Shown in pieces: positions 44,289 to 53,294 of a DNA stretch of 64,000 nucleotides; the first letter of the stretch is position 1, and each line of letters starts with the position of its first letter. The stretch is from Arthrobacter sp. 24S4-2 (GTDB taxonomy: Bacteria; Actinomycetota; Actinomycetes; Actinomycetales; Micrococcaceae), in contig NZ_CP040018.1 of the NCBI RefSeq assembly GCF_005280255.1, positions 868,001 through 932,000 of the forward strand, in the 5' to 3' direction. A program made the position numbers and the translations under genes. The notes beneath the pieces were generated by a model. It was given only the letters and a program-made list of their open reading frames with translations. It did no database searches and was not told the DNA's origin.

Positions 44289-45701
44289 ATGGCTGTTGGA
44301 GTCTTTGACCTCTTCTCCATAGGAATAGGCCCGTCCAGTTCGCACACCGTGGGTCCGATGCGGGCTGCAGCGGTGTTCGCCGAAGAGCTCAAGGCGTCCG
44401 GCAGGCTGGCGGGCGTCGCGTCGCTGCGGGTGGACCTGTACGGCTCGCTCGCTGCCACCGGTCACGGCCACGGCACCATGACGGCCATCCTCCTCGGCCT
44501 GGAGGGCTTCCACCCCGAGAAGATCCTCCCCGACGAGGTGGAGGAGCGGCTGGCCGCGATCGCCGAAACAGGAATGCTGCAGCTGGCCGGTTCCGTCCCG
44601 CTGCCGTACGGGGTGAAGGACATGGTCCTGCGCCCGCTGACCATCCTGCCGCGGCACACCAACGGCATGACCTTCACCGTGTCCGACGCCGGAGGGGATG
44701 TCCTGCACAGCGCCACCTTCTTCTCGGTGGGCGGCGGCTTCATCGTCCGCGAAGGCGAAGAGGACGCGGCGTTGAAGGAACTCGACGAATCCAAGAAGGA
44801 GCTGCCACTGCCGTTCCGCACGGCAGCCGAACTCCTGGGCCGATGCCAGTCCAAGGGACTGTCCATTGGCGAGATCATGTTCGTCAACGAACGTGCCTCC
44901 CGCTCGGAAGAGGAAATCCGCGAAGGCCTGCTGCACATCTACTCCGTGATGGAAGGTTGCGTGGAAACCAGCCTCAAGCGCGAAGGCCTGCTGCCCGGCG
45001 GGCTGAAGGTCCGCCGTCGTGCTCCCGACTGGCACGAGCGGCTCCTGAAGGAAAGCCGGGACCATGATCCCGACTACCGGGACCCGAAGTACTGGCAGGA
45101 ATGGGTCAACCTGATCGCCCTTGCGGTCAACGAGGAAAACGCCTCCGGGGGCCGGGTAGTCACCGCCCCGACCAACGGTGCCGCCGGGATCATCCCGGCC
45201 GTCCTGTACTACGCCCTGCACTTCGCGCCCGGGATGGAGAACGCAAGCCAGCAGGACCGCGACGACGTCGTGGTGAAGTTCCTGCTGACGGCCGGCGCCA
45301 TCGGGGTGCTGTACAAGGAACAGGCGTCCATTTCCGGTGCGGAGGTGGGTTGCCAGGGCGAGGTGGGGTCGGCGTCGTCGATGGCCGCCGCGGGCCTGGC
45401 CGAAGTGATGGGAGGAACTCCGGCCCAGGTGGAGAACGCCGCGGAGATCGCGATGGAGCACAATCTTGGCCTGACCTGCGATCCCATCGGCGGGCTGGTC
45501 CAGGTGCCCTGCATCGAACGCAACGCCATCGCCGCGGCCAAGGCCATCAACGCGGCCAAGATGGCCCTCTGGGGCGACGGCTCGCACCGGGTCTCCCTCG
45601 ACGAGGTGATCGTAACCATGCGGGAGACCGGACGCGACATGAGTTCCAAGTACAAGGAAACCGCCATGGGCGGGCTGGCCGTCAATGTGGTGGAGTGCTG
45701 A
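44289..45701 (+). CDS. sdaA: L-serine ammonia-lyase, iron-sulfur type
   Basis: Turns L-serine into pyruvate and ammonia. The 470-aa single-chain form has the N-terminal beta domain (FSIGIGPSSSHTVGPMRAA) and the alpha domain with Fe-S ligand cysteines in EVGCQGEVGSASSMAAAG and LTCDPIGGLVQVPCIERN. ATG 44289 follows TTAGGAAC. Placed after glyA, it finishes a glycine to serine to pyruvate route. Confidence 0.95.
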   Translation: MAVGVFDLFSIGIGPSSSHTVGPMRAAAVFAEELKASGRLAGVASLRVDLYGSLAATGHGHGTMTAILLGLEGFHPEKILPDEVEERLAAIAETGMLQLAGSVPLPYGVKDMVLRPLTILPRHTNGMTFTVSDAGGDVLHSATFFSVGGGFIVREGEEDAALKELDESKKELPLPFRTAAELLGRCQSKGLSIGEIMFVNERASRSEEEIREGLLHIYSVMEGCVETSLKREGLLPGGLKVRRRAPDWHERLLKESRDHDPDYRDPKYWQEWVNLIALAVNEENASGGRVVTAPTNGAAGIIPAVLYYALHFAPGMENASQQDRDDVVVKFLLTAGAIGVLYKEQASISGAEVGCQGEVGSASSMAAAGLAEVMGGTPAQVENAAEIAMEHNLGLTCDPIGGLVQVPCIERNAIAAAKAINAAKMALWGDGSHRVSLDEVIVTMRETGRDMSSKYKETAMGGLAVNVVEC

Positions 45702-45702
45702 A

Positions 45703-46278
45703 TCAGTTGTGCAGGGCCGCCCACCAGTTCAGGCTGGCGGCGAACACCAACCAGGAGACGTAAGGCAACAGCAGGAGGCCGGCAGCCCGGCTGATGGGGC
45801 CGAAATACAGGACAGTTACTGTCACCGCGAGTATCAGGGCGATGATGATGGCCAGCCCCAGCCAGAGCGCCGCCGTGCCCATCACGGGATACAGGCCGAA
45901 GAACACCGGCGTCCACAGCAGGTTCAGCAGCAGCTGGATTCCGTAGGCAACCAGTGCCGGCGTGGAGCGTTCAGCGCGGCGGCGCCAGACGAGCCACGCG
46001 GCCACGGCCATGGCAGCGTAGAGCACCGTCCAGACCGGGCCGAACACCCAGTTGGGCGGTGACCACGGTGCCTTGTCCGCGGCCACGTACCAGCCGTTGA
46101 CGTTGTTCAGCGTGGCCAGTGCGCCCAACCATGCAACCAGCGCGGACGCCCCCAGGAACACCGCCAGTCCGAGGACCTGAGCACCGATGCTGCGGTCTTT
46201 GACGGCGGAACCGGATCGGGAAGTGGCGCCTGGCCTGCCGCCGGGCCTGGCCATGGACTGTTCGTGGTGAGCCTGCAT
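45703..46278 (-). CDS. TspO/MBR family membrane protein
   Basis: A 191-aa protein with five membrane helices after a 35-residue soluble N-terminus. Family blocks: WYVAADKAPWSPPNWVFGPV and LLLNLLWTPVFFGLYPV, ending NWWAALHN. TspO proteins bind porphyrins and cholesterol-like ligands and affect stress responses. It converges with sdaA with one base between the stops, so the two genes have no room for a terminator. Confidence 0.9.
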   Translation of the reverse strand: MQAHHEQSMARPGGRPGATSRSGSAVKDRSIGAQVLGLAVFLGASALVAWLGALATLNNVNGWYVAADKAPWSPPNWVFGPVWTVLYAAMAVAAWLVWRRRAERSTPALVAYGIQLLLNLLWTPVFFGLYPVMGTAALWLGLAIIIALILAVTVTVLYFGPISRAAGLLLLPYVSWLVFAASLNWWAALHN

Positions 46279-46406
46279 GGTTCAACCCTTGCTACTACGG
46301 AACAGCGAGTCAAGAAGGTGAACCGGCTGCCACACCCGGCTCTGTCCGCTGGCCCTGTTCACTGTCCTCTCTATTCACAACCAGTGAACAGTGCCACTAT
46401 GGACCC

Positions 46407-47228
46407 ATGGCTGGGGGATATGACCGGGATTTCTTGCGGGCGCGCCTTGAGCTGCCCAGCCCGCAGCCAACCACGGTGCTGCTTGACTACGTTCATTTCT
46501 CGGTCCGGCTGCGCACCGAGCGGAAGCTGGCCGCCGTCGTCGGCGTGAACATCCACGGGCGGGAACTGGTCGCGCTGGCCCGCGAAGGGACCTGGCACTT
46601 CGATCCCCGGATCCCGAAGGAGCAGCAGGCGGGCCCGGACGTGTATAAGAACAATGCCTTTGACCGGGGACACCTTGTCCGGCGGCTGGATCCGGTGTGG
46701 GGAGACGAGGCGACGGCCAGGGCCGCGAACCAGGACACCTTCGTCTTCACGAACGCCGCGCCGCAGGTTGACGATTTCAACCAGGGCAAGGAGCTCTGGG
46801 TGGGTCTGGAGGATCACGTGCTCAACCACGCCGACCTCAACGATGCCAAACTCAGCGTCTTCACCGGGCCCGTGCTTGCGGAGGACGACCTGCCTTACCG
46901 TGGTGTCCAGATTCCCAGGAAGTTCTGGAAGATCGCCGCCTGGACCATGGACGGGAAGCTGGCTGCGGCGGGATTCCTGCTGGACCAGTCACCGCTGTTG
47001 GGCAAAGTGGAGCTCAAGAAGGCCATCCGGGAACGGCTCCTGGCAGATGAACCGCCTCCGCTGGGCCCATACCGTACCTTCCAGGTTCCGGTGCAGCAGA
47101 TCGCTGGGCTGACGGGACTGAGCCTTTCCCGGCTGCAGAATGCGGACCGGCTGGCCAAGAGCCAGCGTGATTTGGGCAAGGAACCCCTGGCCGTTCGGCT
47201 TGAGTCCCTGGAGCAGATCCGGCTCTGA
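46407..47228 (+). CDS. DNA/RNA non-specific endonuclease (beta-beta-alpha metal type)
   Basis: A 273-aa NucA/EndoG-like nuclease. The metal-binding motif is NAFDRGHLVRRLDPVWG, with the catalytic His in DRGH, followed by TFVFTNAAPQVDDFNQG (Asn and the downstream helix). No signal peptide or membrane helix is visible, which is unusual for a family mostly exported or kept with an inhibitor. The last 50 residues form a separate helical tail. No inhibitor gene is adjacent. Confidence 0.87.
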   Translation: MAGGYDRDFLRARLELPSPQPTTVLLDYVHFSVRLRTERKLAAVVGVNIHGRELVALAREGTWHFDPRIPKEQQAGPDVYKNNAFDRGHLVRRLDPVWGDEATARAANQDTFVFTNAAPQVDDFNQGKELWVGLEDHVLNHADLNDAKLSVFTGPVLAEDDLPYRGVQIPRKFWKIAAWTMDGKLAAAGFLLDQSPLLGKVELKKAIRERLLADEPPPLGPYRTFQVPVQQIAGLTGLSLSRLQNADRLAKSQRDLGKEPLAVRLESLEQIRL

Positions 47229-47295
47229 CGCGATGCCGCAGGCGTAACTCCCCGTCAGCGTCCTCGTAGGCGGGGCCGATAGACTTGTGGCTTGC

Positions 47296-48420
47296 ATGCC
47301 CGGCATGCAGCCGAAGCAACGCCCGCAAAGATTGGACACCGCGCACTTGCGAGAATTTACTGCCCGCTTTGCCTCCGCCGAGGAGGTTTCCAACTGGGAC
47401 GCCCACGTCACCGCGAACCCGAACGGTGGAAACCTGCTTCAATCCGAGGCTTTCGCCGAGGTCAAACAACACTTTGGCTGGAAACCGCTCCACCTCGTCT
47501 ACGAAACCGCGGACTACACCAGCTATAACCTGGTGCTGGAGAAGTCCTTTCCGGTGCTGGGCAAGCTCTGGTACCTGATCAAGGGACCGGACGTGGCAGT
47601 GGTGGAGGACATCCCGGGCATCGTCGCGGCCAACGCCGAGTTCGTGAAACGCGCCAAGCTGGGCGTATTCGCGATCAAGATCGAACCGGACATCATCCTC
47701 TCCGAGGATGCGAAGCGGGTGATCGAGAACGCTGGCCTGGTCAAAACGCACAACCTGCAGCCGAACGACTCCACGGCGCTGCTGGATATTGCGCCGGAGG
47801 AAAACCAGTTGCTGCGCAACCTGCACTCGCGGGGGCGCAACGCAGTGCGTAGGGCCATCCGGGAAGGGGTGGAGGTGCACAACGTGGAGCCCACCGAGGA
47901 GAACTTCCGGGCCATGTACGGGCTGATGACCACCACCGTGGAAGCGAAGTCACAGGTCCGGGTCCGCGAGTACGGGTATTACCGGCAGTTCTGGACCAAC
48001 TTCATCGACCGCGGCCAAGGCAGGTTGCTGTTCGTCTACGAGAACGGGGTCCCCTCAGTGGGCGCCTTCGTGATCAACTATGGCCGGAAGGGGACGTACA
48101 AGGACGGCGGCTCGCTTCAGAAGCGCAGCCAGTACGGGGACTCCCACCTGGTGCAGTGGACTGCCATCAACCAGGTCAAGGAACTCGGCTGCACGGAATA
48201 CGACTTCTGCGGGACGCCGCCGAGCGACAAACTCAAGGACGCGACCAACCCGTTCCACGGACTTGGGCTGTTCAAGACGAGTTTCAGCAAGACCGTCACC
48301 GACTTCGTGGGCTGCTATGACCAGGTGATCAGCCCGCTGAAGTACAAGGCCTGGATGGCCGCCGGCGAACGCGTCGCGCGCCAGCTCTACACCCGGCGAA
48401 CAGGCCAGCAGTTCTACTAA
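47296..48420 (+). CDS. FemABX-family peptidyltransferase
   Basis: A 374-aa GNAT-fold protein of the FemA/FemB/FemX group, which add amino acids from aminoacyl-tRNA to peptidoglycan precursors. Visible blocks: WDAHVTANPNGGNLLQSEAF near the start, NLHSRGRNAVRRAIREGVEV, YGYYRQFWTNFIDRGQGRLL, and GGSLQKRSQYGDSHLVQWTA with KTSFSKTVTDFVG near the end. A TAGACT -10 box lies just before ATG 47296, so the transcript may be nearly leaderless. ThrE follows after 31 bases. Confidence 0.86.
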   Translation: MPGMQPKQRPQRLDTAHLREFTARFASAEEVSNWDAHVTANPNGGNLLQSEAFAEVKQHFGWKPLHLVYETADYTSYNLVLEKSFPVLGKLWYLIKGPDVAVVEDIPGIVAANAEFVKRAKLGVFAIKIEPDIILSEDAKRVIENAGLVKTHNLQPNDSTALLDIAPEENQLLRNLHSRGRNAVRRAIREGVEVHNVEPTEENFRAMYGLMTTTVEAKSQVRVREYGYYRQFWTNFIDRGQGRLLFVYENGVPSVGAFVINYGRKGTYKDGGSLQKRSQYGDSHLVQWTAINQVKELGCTEYDFCGTPPSDKLKDATNPFHGLGLFKTSFSKTVTDFVGCYDQVISPLKYKAWMAAGERVARQLYTRRTGQQFY

Positions 48421-48451
48421 GAAACCTCGTGATGCCCTTAAGGAGGCCGCA

Positions 48452-49948
48452 ATGACCAAAGCACCGGACGGTCGCCGCAGGCCGCCCACGGGGGCGCTGC
48501 CCCCGACCGAACCACTCACCGCGCACCAGGTACGGCAGAACGCCGCGGCCAAACGCATGCTGCGCAGGCTGGTGCAGGGCGAAAATCCGCCCACTGCACC
48601 CATGAGCATCGTGGACAGGCTCGCGGGCAGCCCCTACGCCAACCCCATGATCCAGGCGGGCGGCGTGGACACGTCCGCCCGAAAGACGATTGACTTCGCG
48701 CTGCACCTGGCCGAGTCCATGTTCAGGTACGGTGCTGGCGCCCTCGAAGTGGAAACCAGCATCATTGCGGTCACAGCCGCCTTGGGACTGAAGAACATCG
48801 AAGTGGACATCACCAACCAGTCGGTGGCCCTCAACTACGCCCCCAAGGACCAGACCCCCATTACGCTGCTCCGCGTGGTCCGGTCCTGGACCAACAACTA
48901 TGCCGGCCTGGCCCAGGTGCACCAACTGGTCACCGACATCGTAGCCGGCGGCGTTGGCCGCGATGAGGCAGTCCGCCGGCTGGAAGAAATCATCCGCAGC
49001 TCCAAGCCCTTCCCGCGCTGGATGGTCACCGTGGCCTTCGCGGTGTTCGCCGCGGTCTTCGTGGGCGTGCTGGGCGGCGGACCGGGTGCCTCGGCCGTCG
49101 CGTTCGGCTCGAACATCTTGGTCAGCCTGCTCGCCCGGCAACTGGGCCGCTGGCGGGTACCGGACTTCTTTACCACTGCGTCCTGCGCCTTCCTGGTCAC
49201 CTTTATCGCGCTCCTACTGTGGCGGTTCGGCAGTCCCGTGGGAATCCAGATCGCTCCGGCAATTGTGGTGGTGGGCGGCATCCTCCTGCTCCTGCCCACG
49301 GGGCGGCTCGTTTCGTCCGTACAGGACGCCATCAACGGCTTCCCCGTGACGGCGGCGGGCCGGTTCCTGTCCACCATGCTGACCTTCGGCGCGCTGGTGT
49401 CGGGTATCTCCGTCGCCTTCGTAGTGGGCGCCAGAATGGGCATGGAAGAAATCGACGTCACGGAGACATTTCCGCCGGCCTATCCTCTGTGGGCCTTGAT
49501 CATCATGGTCGCTGTCGCCGTGGTGGCCATCGGCATCACAGAGCAGACTGCATGGAACCTGTTGCTGCCCACTGCAGCGGTTGGTGTCGTGGGCCATCTT
49601 GTGCTCCTCGGAGCGGACCTGATCGGCATGGGCGCGAGGTTTTCCCCCGCGGTGGCTGCCGTGGTCATTGGCCTCCTGGCGAGGGTCATCGCCCTGAAGA
49701 TGGGCGCCCCGCAGCTGGTGGTTGCCGTTCCCGCCGCACTGATCCTGTTGCCCGGACTCACCATCTTCCGGTCCATGTATGTACTGACGATTGAAGAGTC
49801 GCAGATCTTGCTCGGAGCCGGGGGCATGCTGAATGCGGGGGCGATCGTCCTCGGCGTCGCGGCCGGAATCGTCCTGGGCGACACCCTGGCCCGGCCGCTG
49901 ACCCGCAGCCTGGCCAGCAACGAACGCCGCCGCGCCCGCCGCCGCTAG
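48452..49948 (+). CDS. thrE: Threonine/serine exporter, ThrE family
   Basis: A 498-aa membrane protein. The N-terminal ThrE domain is cytoplasmic (ETSIIAVTAALGLKNIEVDI) and about ten membrane helices follow from residue 190 onward, in two ThrE parts. The start ATG 48452 has AAGGAGG. It probably exports threonine and serine, which would relieve excess serine made by the glyA step upstream, though there is no direct link. Confidence 0.9.
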   Translation: MTKAPDGRRRPPTGALPPTEPLTAHQVRQNAAAKRMLRRLVQGENPPTAPMSIVDRLAGSPYANPMIQAGGVDTSARKTIDFALHLAESMFRYGAGALEVETSIIAVTAALGLKNIEVDITNQSVALNYAPKDQTPITLLRVVRSWTNNYAGLAQVHQLVTDIVAGGVGRDEAVRRLEEIIRSSKPFPRWMVTVAFAVFAAVFVGVLGGGPGASAVAFGSNILVSLLARQLGRWRVPDFFTTASCAFLVTFIALLLWRFGSPVGIQIAPAIVVVGGILLLLPTGRLVSSVQDAINGFPVTAAGRFLSTMLTFGALVSGISVAFVVGARMGMEEIDVTETFPPAYPLWALIIMVAVAVVAIGITEQTAWNLLLPTAAVGVVGHLVLLGADLIGMGARFSPAVAAVVIGLLARVIALKMGAPQLVVAVPAALILLPGLTIFRSMYVLTIEESQILLGAGGMLNAGAIVLGVAAGIVLGDTLARPLTRSLASNERRRARRR

Positions 49949-50019
49949 CCGGGCGCGAATGCCGCCTCCGGAGCAGTCCTTTTCATCGGTCCGCCAGATC
50001 AGGCCGCCAGATCTGGCCG

Positions 50020-50859
50020 TTAGATCTGGCCGATGGGGAGCTTCTTCTCGGCCTGGAAGTCGTCTTCCACGCGCCCGTAGGCCCAGTACCCGGAAAGTGA
50101 TACCTGCCCGCGTTCCAGGCCGCGTTCACGGTAGAGGACTTCGCGGAGGGACTTCATGTAGCCGCGCTCGCCGTGGGCGAAGACCTGCACCCGCCCGCCG
50201 GGCCACTCCGCGTCACGCATGGCGCTGACCAGCAGTTCACTGTTTCCGGCGGGGACGCCGTTCCGCGGCAGCCACTGGATCCGGAGCCCGGCCGGTGCCT
50301 TGATGTCCTGGACCTCGGCGTCGCTGTCCACTTCCAGGTACGCGAGGCCACTTGCTTCCGGCGGCAGCGACTCAATGGCGGCTGCGATGGCAGGCAGGGC
50401 GGCCTCGTCGCCAGCGAAGAGGTGCCAGTCGGCAGCGGGGTCGGGGTTGTAGCCGCCACCAGGTCCGGTAAACACCAGGCTGTCGCCGGGCTGGGCTTTT
50501 GCCGCCCAGGGCCCGGCCAGGCCTTCGTCGCCATGAATTACGAAGTCGATGGCAAGCTCACGGGCCGCTTCATCCACCCAGCGGACCGTGTAGGTCCGGG
50601 TATGCGGCCACTGCTCCCTGGGCATGGATTCACGGATAGCCCAAAGATCCAGCGGTAGCGGGTACTCGACGCCTGGCTGGGGGAACGCGATCTTCACGTA
50701 ACGGTCCACGTAACCGTTGTTCACATAGCTTGAGAAGCCCTCGCCGCCGGCAACGATCCGGACCATATGCGGCGACAGTTCCTGGCGCCGGAGAACCGTG
50801 AGATTCGTTTGCGGGCGGGATTTTCGGTCTGCCGAGGTGGCAGCGGGCAGGGAAGTCAT
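50020..50859 (-). CDS. Siderophore-interacting protein, ferric-siderophore reductase
   Basis: A 279-aa FAD-binding protein (FAD_binding_9 then SIP domain) that releases iron from siderophores by reduction. Blocks: RYVKIAFPQPGVEYPLPL, TRTYTVRWVD (flavin motif RxYT), LFAGDEAALPAIAAAIESL, FAHGERGYMKSLREVL and the C-terminal YWAYGRVEDDFQAEK. ATG 50859 has almost no leader. A DtxR-like box overlaps the promoter region. Downstream of ung with 15 bases between. Confidence 0.92.
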   Translation of the reverse strand: MTSLPAATSADRKSRPQTNLTVLRRQELSPHMVRIVAGGEGFSSYVNNGYVDRYVKIAFPQPGVEYPLPLDLWAIRESMPREQWPHTRTYTVRWVDEAARELAIDFVIHGDEGLAGPWAAKAQPGDSLVFTGPGGGYNPDPAADWHLFAGDEAALPAIAAAIESLPPEASGLAYLEVDSDAEVQDIKAPAGLRIQWLPRNGVPAGNSELLVSAMRDAEWPGGRVQVFAHGERGYMKSLREVLYRERGLERGQVSLSGYWAYGRVEDDFQAEKKLPIGQI

Positions 50860-50864
50860 GGAAG

Positions 50865-50883
50865 TAAGGATAGGCTAAGAAAC
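50865..50883. promoter_or_regulatory. Putative iron box (DtxR/IdeR type)
   Basis: TAAGGATAGGCTAAGAAAC agrees with the 19-bp iron box consensus TTAGGTTAGGCTAACCTAA at 13 positions, with the centre intact. It lies 6 bases before the SIP start and runs into the 3' end of ung. It would repress SIP when iron is plentiful. Confidence 0.6.
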
Positions 50884-51642
50884 TGGAGGCAATTCCCAGA
50901 GAACCGGGTCCGAACCCTGCGACTGGAGGATTTCGTTGGCCCTGCTGAAGGGCCTGGAGCCGAAGAAACCGCGCGCGGCCGACAAAGGGCTGGGATGGGC
51001 GCTGGACAGTACGGCGGCGTCGCCCAAGAGGGGGCGGACGCTCTCGGCATCCTTGCCCCACAGCATGGCCACCAGGGGAACCGCGCCGCCGTCGGCAGCG
51101 CGGCGCCGGGCAACCGCGGTGATGGCCGCCGTCGTCACGGCCTCCCAGCCTTTGCCGCGGTGGGACCCCGCCGCTCCGGACCGGACGCTGAGGACACGGT
51201 TCAGCAGCAGAATGCCCTGGTCGGCCCAGCGCGTGAGGTCCCCGTGCGTACGGGCCGGAAATCCGAGATCGGCTTCAAGTTCCTTGTAGATGTTCGCGAG
51301 GCTTCGCGGAATAGGCCTGGTGTGCCCATCAACTGCGAAGGACAGCCCGACTGCGTGGCCAGGGGTCGGGTAAGGGTCCTGGCCCACGATAAGCACCCTG
51401 ACATCCGCCAGTGGGCGCCGGAAGGCGCGCAGGATTTTCGACGGCGCCGGCAGCACCTGGTGACCGGCGGCCACTTCAGCGGCAAGAAATTCCAGCACGC
51501 CGCGCAGTTCGGCCTCAACGGGAGCAAGCGCCGCAGCCCAGTCGGGCGCCACCAGTTCCTCCAGCGGCATGCGGGCCATCTCAGCGAACCCCACAGCCTC
51601 AGCAGCGGGCTCCAGCTCAAACAAAGCATCGGAATCAAACAC
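50875..51642 (-). CDS. ung: Uracil-DNA glycosylase
   Basis: Removes uracil from DNA to start base-excision repair. The 255-aa family-1 enzyme shows VLIVGQDPYPTPGHAVGLSF with the catalytic Asp, ILLLNRVLSVRSG, and SSAHPSPLSAARGFFGSRPF with the base-binding His. GTG 51642 (MFDSDALFELEP) is chosen; ATG 51570 or nearby would remove about 25 residues. The extra open frame upstream is antisense-like and unsupported. Confidence 0.92.
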   Translation of the reverse strand: MFDSDALFELEPAAEAVGFAEMARMPLEELVAPDWAAALAPVEAELRGVLEFLAAEVAAGHQVLPAPSKILRAFRRPLADVRVLIVGQDPYPTPGHAVGLSFAVDGHTRPIPRSLANIYKELEADLGFPARTHGDLTRWADQGILLLNRVLSVRSGAAGSHRGKGWEAVTTAAITAVARRRAADGGAVPLVAMLWGKDAESVRPLLGDAAVLSSAHPSPLSAARGFFGSRPFSRANEILQSQGSDPVLWELPPVS

Positions 51643-51889
51643 GCTCCCATTCTCGCAGTGGCTGACGAGCCGACGGCGACGGCGAGCGGCACGGAGGCTC
51701 CCGGTGGCAGATTTTCCGTAGGCTCCGATGTTGCGTGAGGGACGAGCGCAGGAGCCGGGAAAATCCGCCATCGGTAGCCGCCACCAGTCACTGGGGAGCC
51801 GCGGGCGCGTCACACGGCGTAAATGACACGCGTGTTATTCCCCCGTACCATGGAGAGAGACTTTGACCGGAACAGCGAAGGAGTTTGTC

Positions 51890-52234
51890 GTGGCCGAACC
51901 AGTGCGCGATCACTTGTCCGCTCCGGACGGCGGCGCCCGTGCCGGTGAGCTCCTGGACCTGGCTGCCGCCGCGCTGCCTGGTTCAAGGTTGAGCGAACGG
52001 GACCAGCAGATGCTGGCACTCGAGCGGCAGTGGTGGAAGTACGCCGGGGCCAAGGAACAGGCCATTCGTGAGCTGTTCGACCTCTCGGCCACGCACTACT
52101 ACCAGATCCTCAACACGCTGATTGACACTGAGGACGCCCTGGCCCATGACCCCATGCTGGTGAAGAGATTGCGTAGACTACGTACGTCACGCCAACGGGC
52201 ACGCACGGCGCGCCGTTTGGGCTCGGACGCGTAA
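51890..52234 (+). CDS. DUF3263 family protein
   Basis: A 114-aa actinobacterial protein. The core, LSERDQQMLALERQWWKYAG followed by IRELFDLSATHYYQILN, matches DUF3263, which looks like a helix-turn-helix DNA-binding fold, with a basic C-terminus (RRLRTSRQRARTARR). GTG 51890 has GAAGGAG 6 bases upstream. Followed by the LytR_C gene after about 50 bases, probably one transcript. Confidence 0.88.
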   Translation: MAEPVRDHLSAPDGGARAGELLDLAAAALPGSRLSERDQQMLALERQWWKYAGAKEQAIRELFDLSATHYYQILNTLIDTEDALAHDPMLVKRLRRLRTSRQRARTARRLGSDA

Positions 52235-52283
52235 GTGTCAGCGCTGAGCAATCAGCAAAAACCACCAAGGACAACGTTTTACC

Positions 52284-52922
52284 ATGACCAAATACGCTCG
52301 GGATGAATTCGACAGGGTCCCGGAGGCCTCTTCGCGACAAGGTGTCCACCGGGTCGCTTCGGAGGCTCCCCGTCGCCGTCTTGGACCCATTCTGGCGGTC
52401 GGCATTGCGGCCCTTGCCATTGGACTGGTGGCCTTCTTTTTCCTGCCCAAGCTGGGTCTCGCACCCACCGGCAGCCCGCTAATGGCGGCAGGATCCGCGC
52501 TGGAAAGCCCGTCAGCCACACCCACCGCCGAGGCGCCCCAAAGCAGCGCACCCGCCAGCGCAGAGCCAAGCACGGAACCCTCGGCCAGCGAGGCTCCCTC
52601 GGCTGGCGACTCTCCGTCCGCGTTGCCGGAAATTGAAGCGCAGTCTGTCGACAAAACCCAGCCTGTTGCCGTCTACAACGGAACCACGACGGCCGGCCTC
52701 GCCGGCCGGGTGAGCAGCAGCGTTACTGCCGCCGGCTGGAAGCTGGGGCCGGTTGGCAACTGGGGCGGAATGCCGCAGCAGTCCTCCGTCATCTACTACA
52801 ACGGGGCTGCCCAGAAAGCCAACGCCGAAGCCTTGGGTGACCTCCTCAACATCACCTCGCTGGTGGACTCACCGGAGTTCCAACAGCCGGTTGTTGTAGT
52901 CCTCGGGCCCGGGTTCCAGTAG
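52284..52922 (+). CDS. LytR C-terminal domain protein, membrane anchored
   Basis: A 212-aa protein: cytoplasmic N-terminus, one membrane helix (about 33-55), a low-complexity Pro/Ser/Ala/Glu linker (about 65-115), and an outside LytR_C domain with VAVYNGTTTAGLAGRVSSSV and SSVIYYNGAAQKAN. In actinobacteria this domain follows the DUF3263 gene and is often found with cell-wall proteins. No catalytic LytR-CpsA-Psr domain is present. Confidence 0.88.
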   Translation: MTKYARDEFDRVPEASSRQGVHRVASEAPRRRLGPILAVGIAALAIGLVAFFFLPKLGLAPTGSPLMAAGSALESPSATPTAEAPQSSAPASAEPSTEPSASEAPSAGDSPSALPEIEAQSVDKTQPVAVYNGTTTAGLAGRVSSSVTAAGWKLGPVGNWGGMPQQSSVIYYNGAAQKANAEALGDLLNITSLVDSPEFQQPVVVVLGPGFQ

Positions 52923-53090
52923 GAATTCGGTTACGCCTGAATAACTATTGGGGGCAGGCAGGCTAGAGCCCTGCACCCGGCAAAGAGCACTGGCTAGAGT
53001 GATTCCGGACGCCGCCCCGTATTTCACGGACGGTCCAAACGGCGCACAGCGACGTGTGCCGAACAGAAGCAACCGGAAAGTGTGGGCAAC

Positions 53091-53294
53091 ATGGCATTGG
53101 GAACCGTCAAATGGTTCAACGCCGAAAAAGGCTATGGCTTCATCACCGTTGACTCCTCCGGTGACGATGTCTTCGTCCACTGGTCCGCCATCGAGGGTGA
53201 GGGCTACAGGGCCCTGGATGAAGGGCAGCGCGTGCAGCTCGAAATCGGCGAAGGCGAGAAGGGTCCGCAGGCAGAGAACGTCCGGCCCGCCTGA
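53091..53294 (+). CDS. Cold shock protein, CspA family
   Basis: A 67-aa single-stranded nucleic-acid chaperone with RNP1 KGYGFITV and RNP2 VFVHWSAI (with Trp in place of the usual Phe/His pair in part). The leader before the start is long and GC-rich. ATG 53091 begins the classic MALGTVKWFN. Its TGA overlaps the ATG of the next gene (TGATG). Confidence 0.93.
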   Translation: MALGTVKWFNAEKGYGFITVDSSGDDVFVHWSAIEGEGYRALDEGQRVQLEIGEGEKGPQAENVRPA

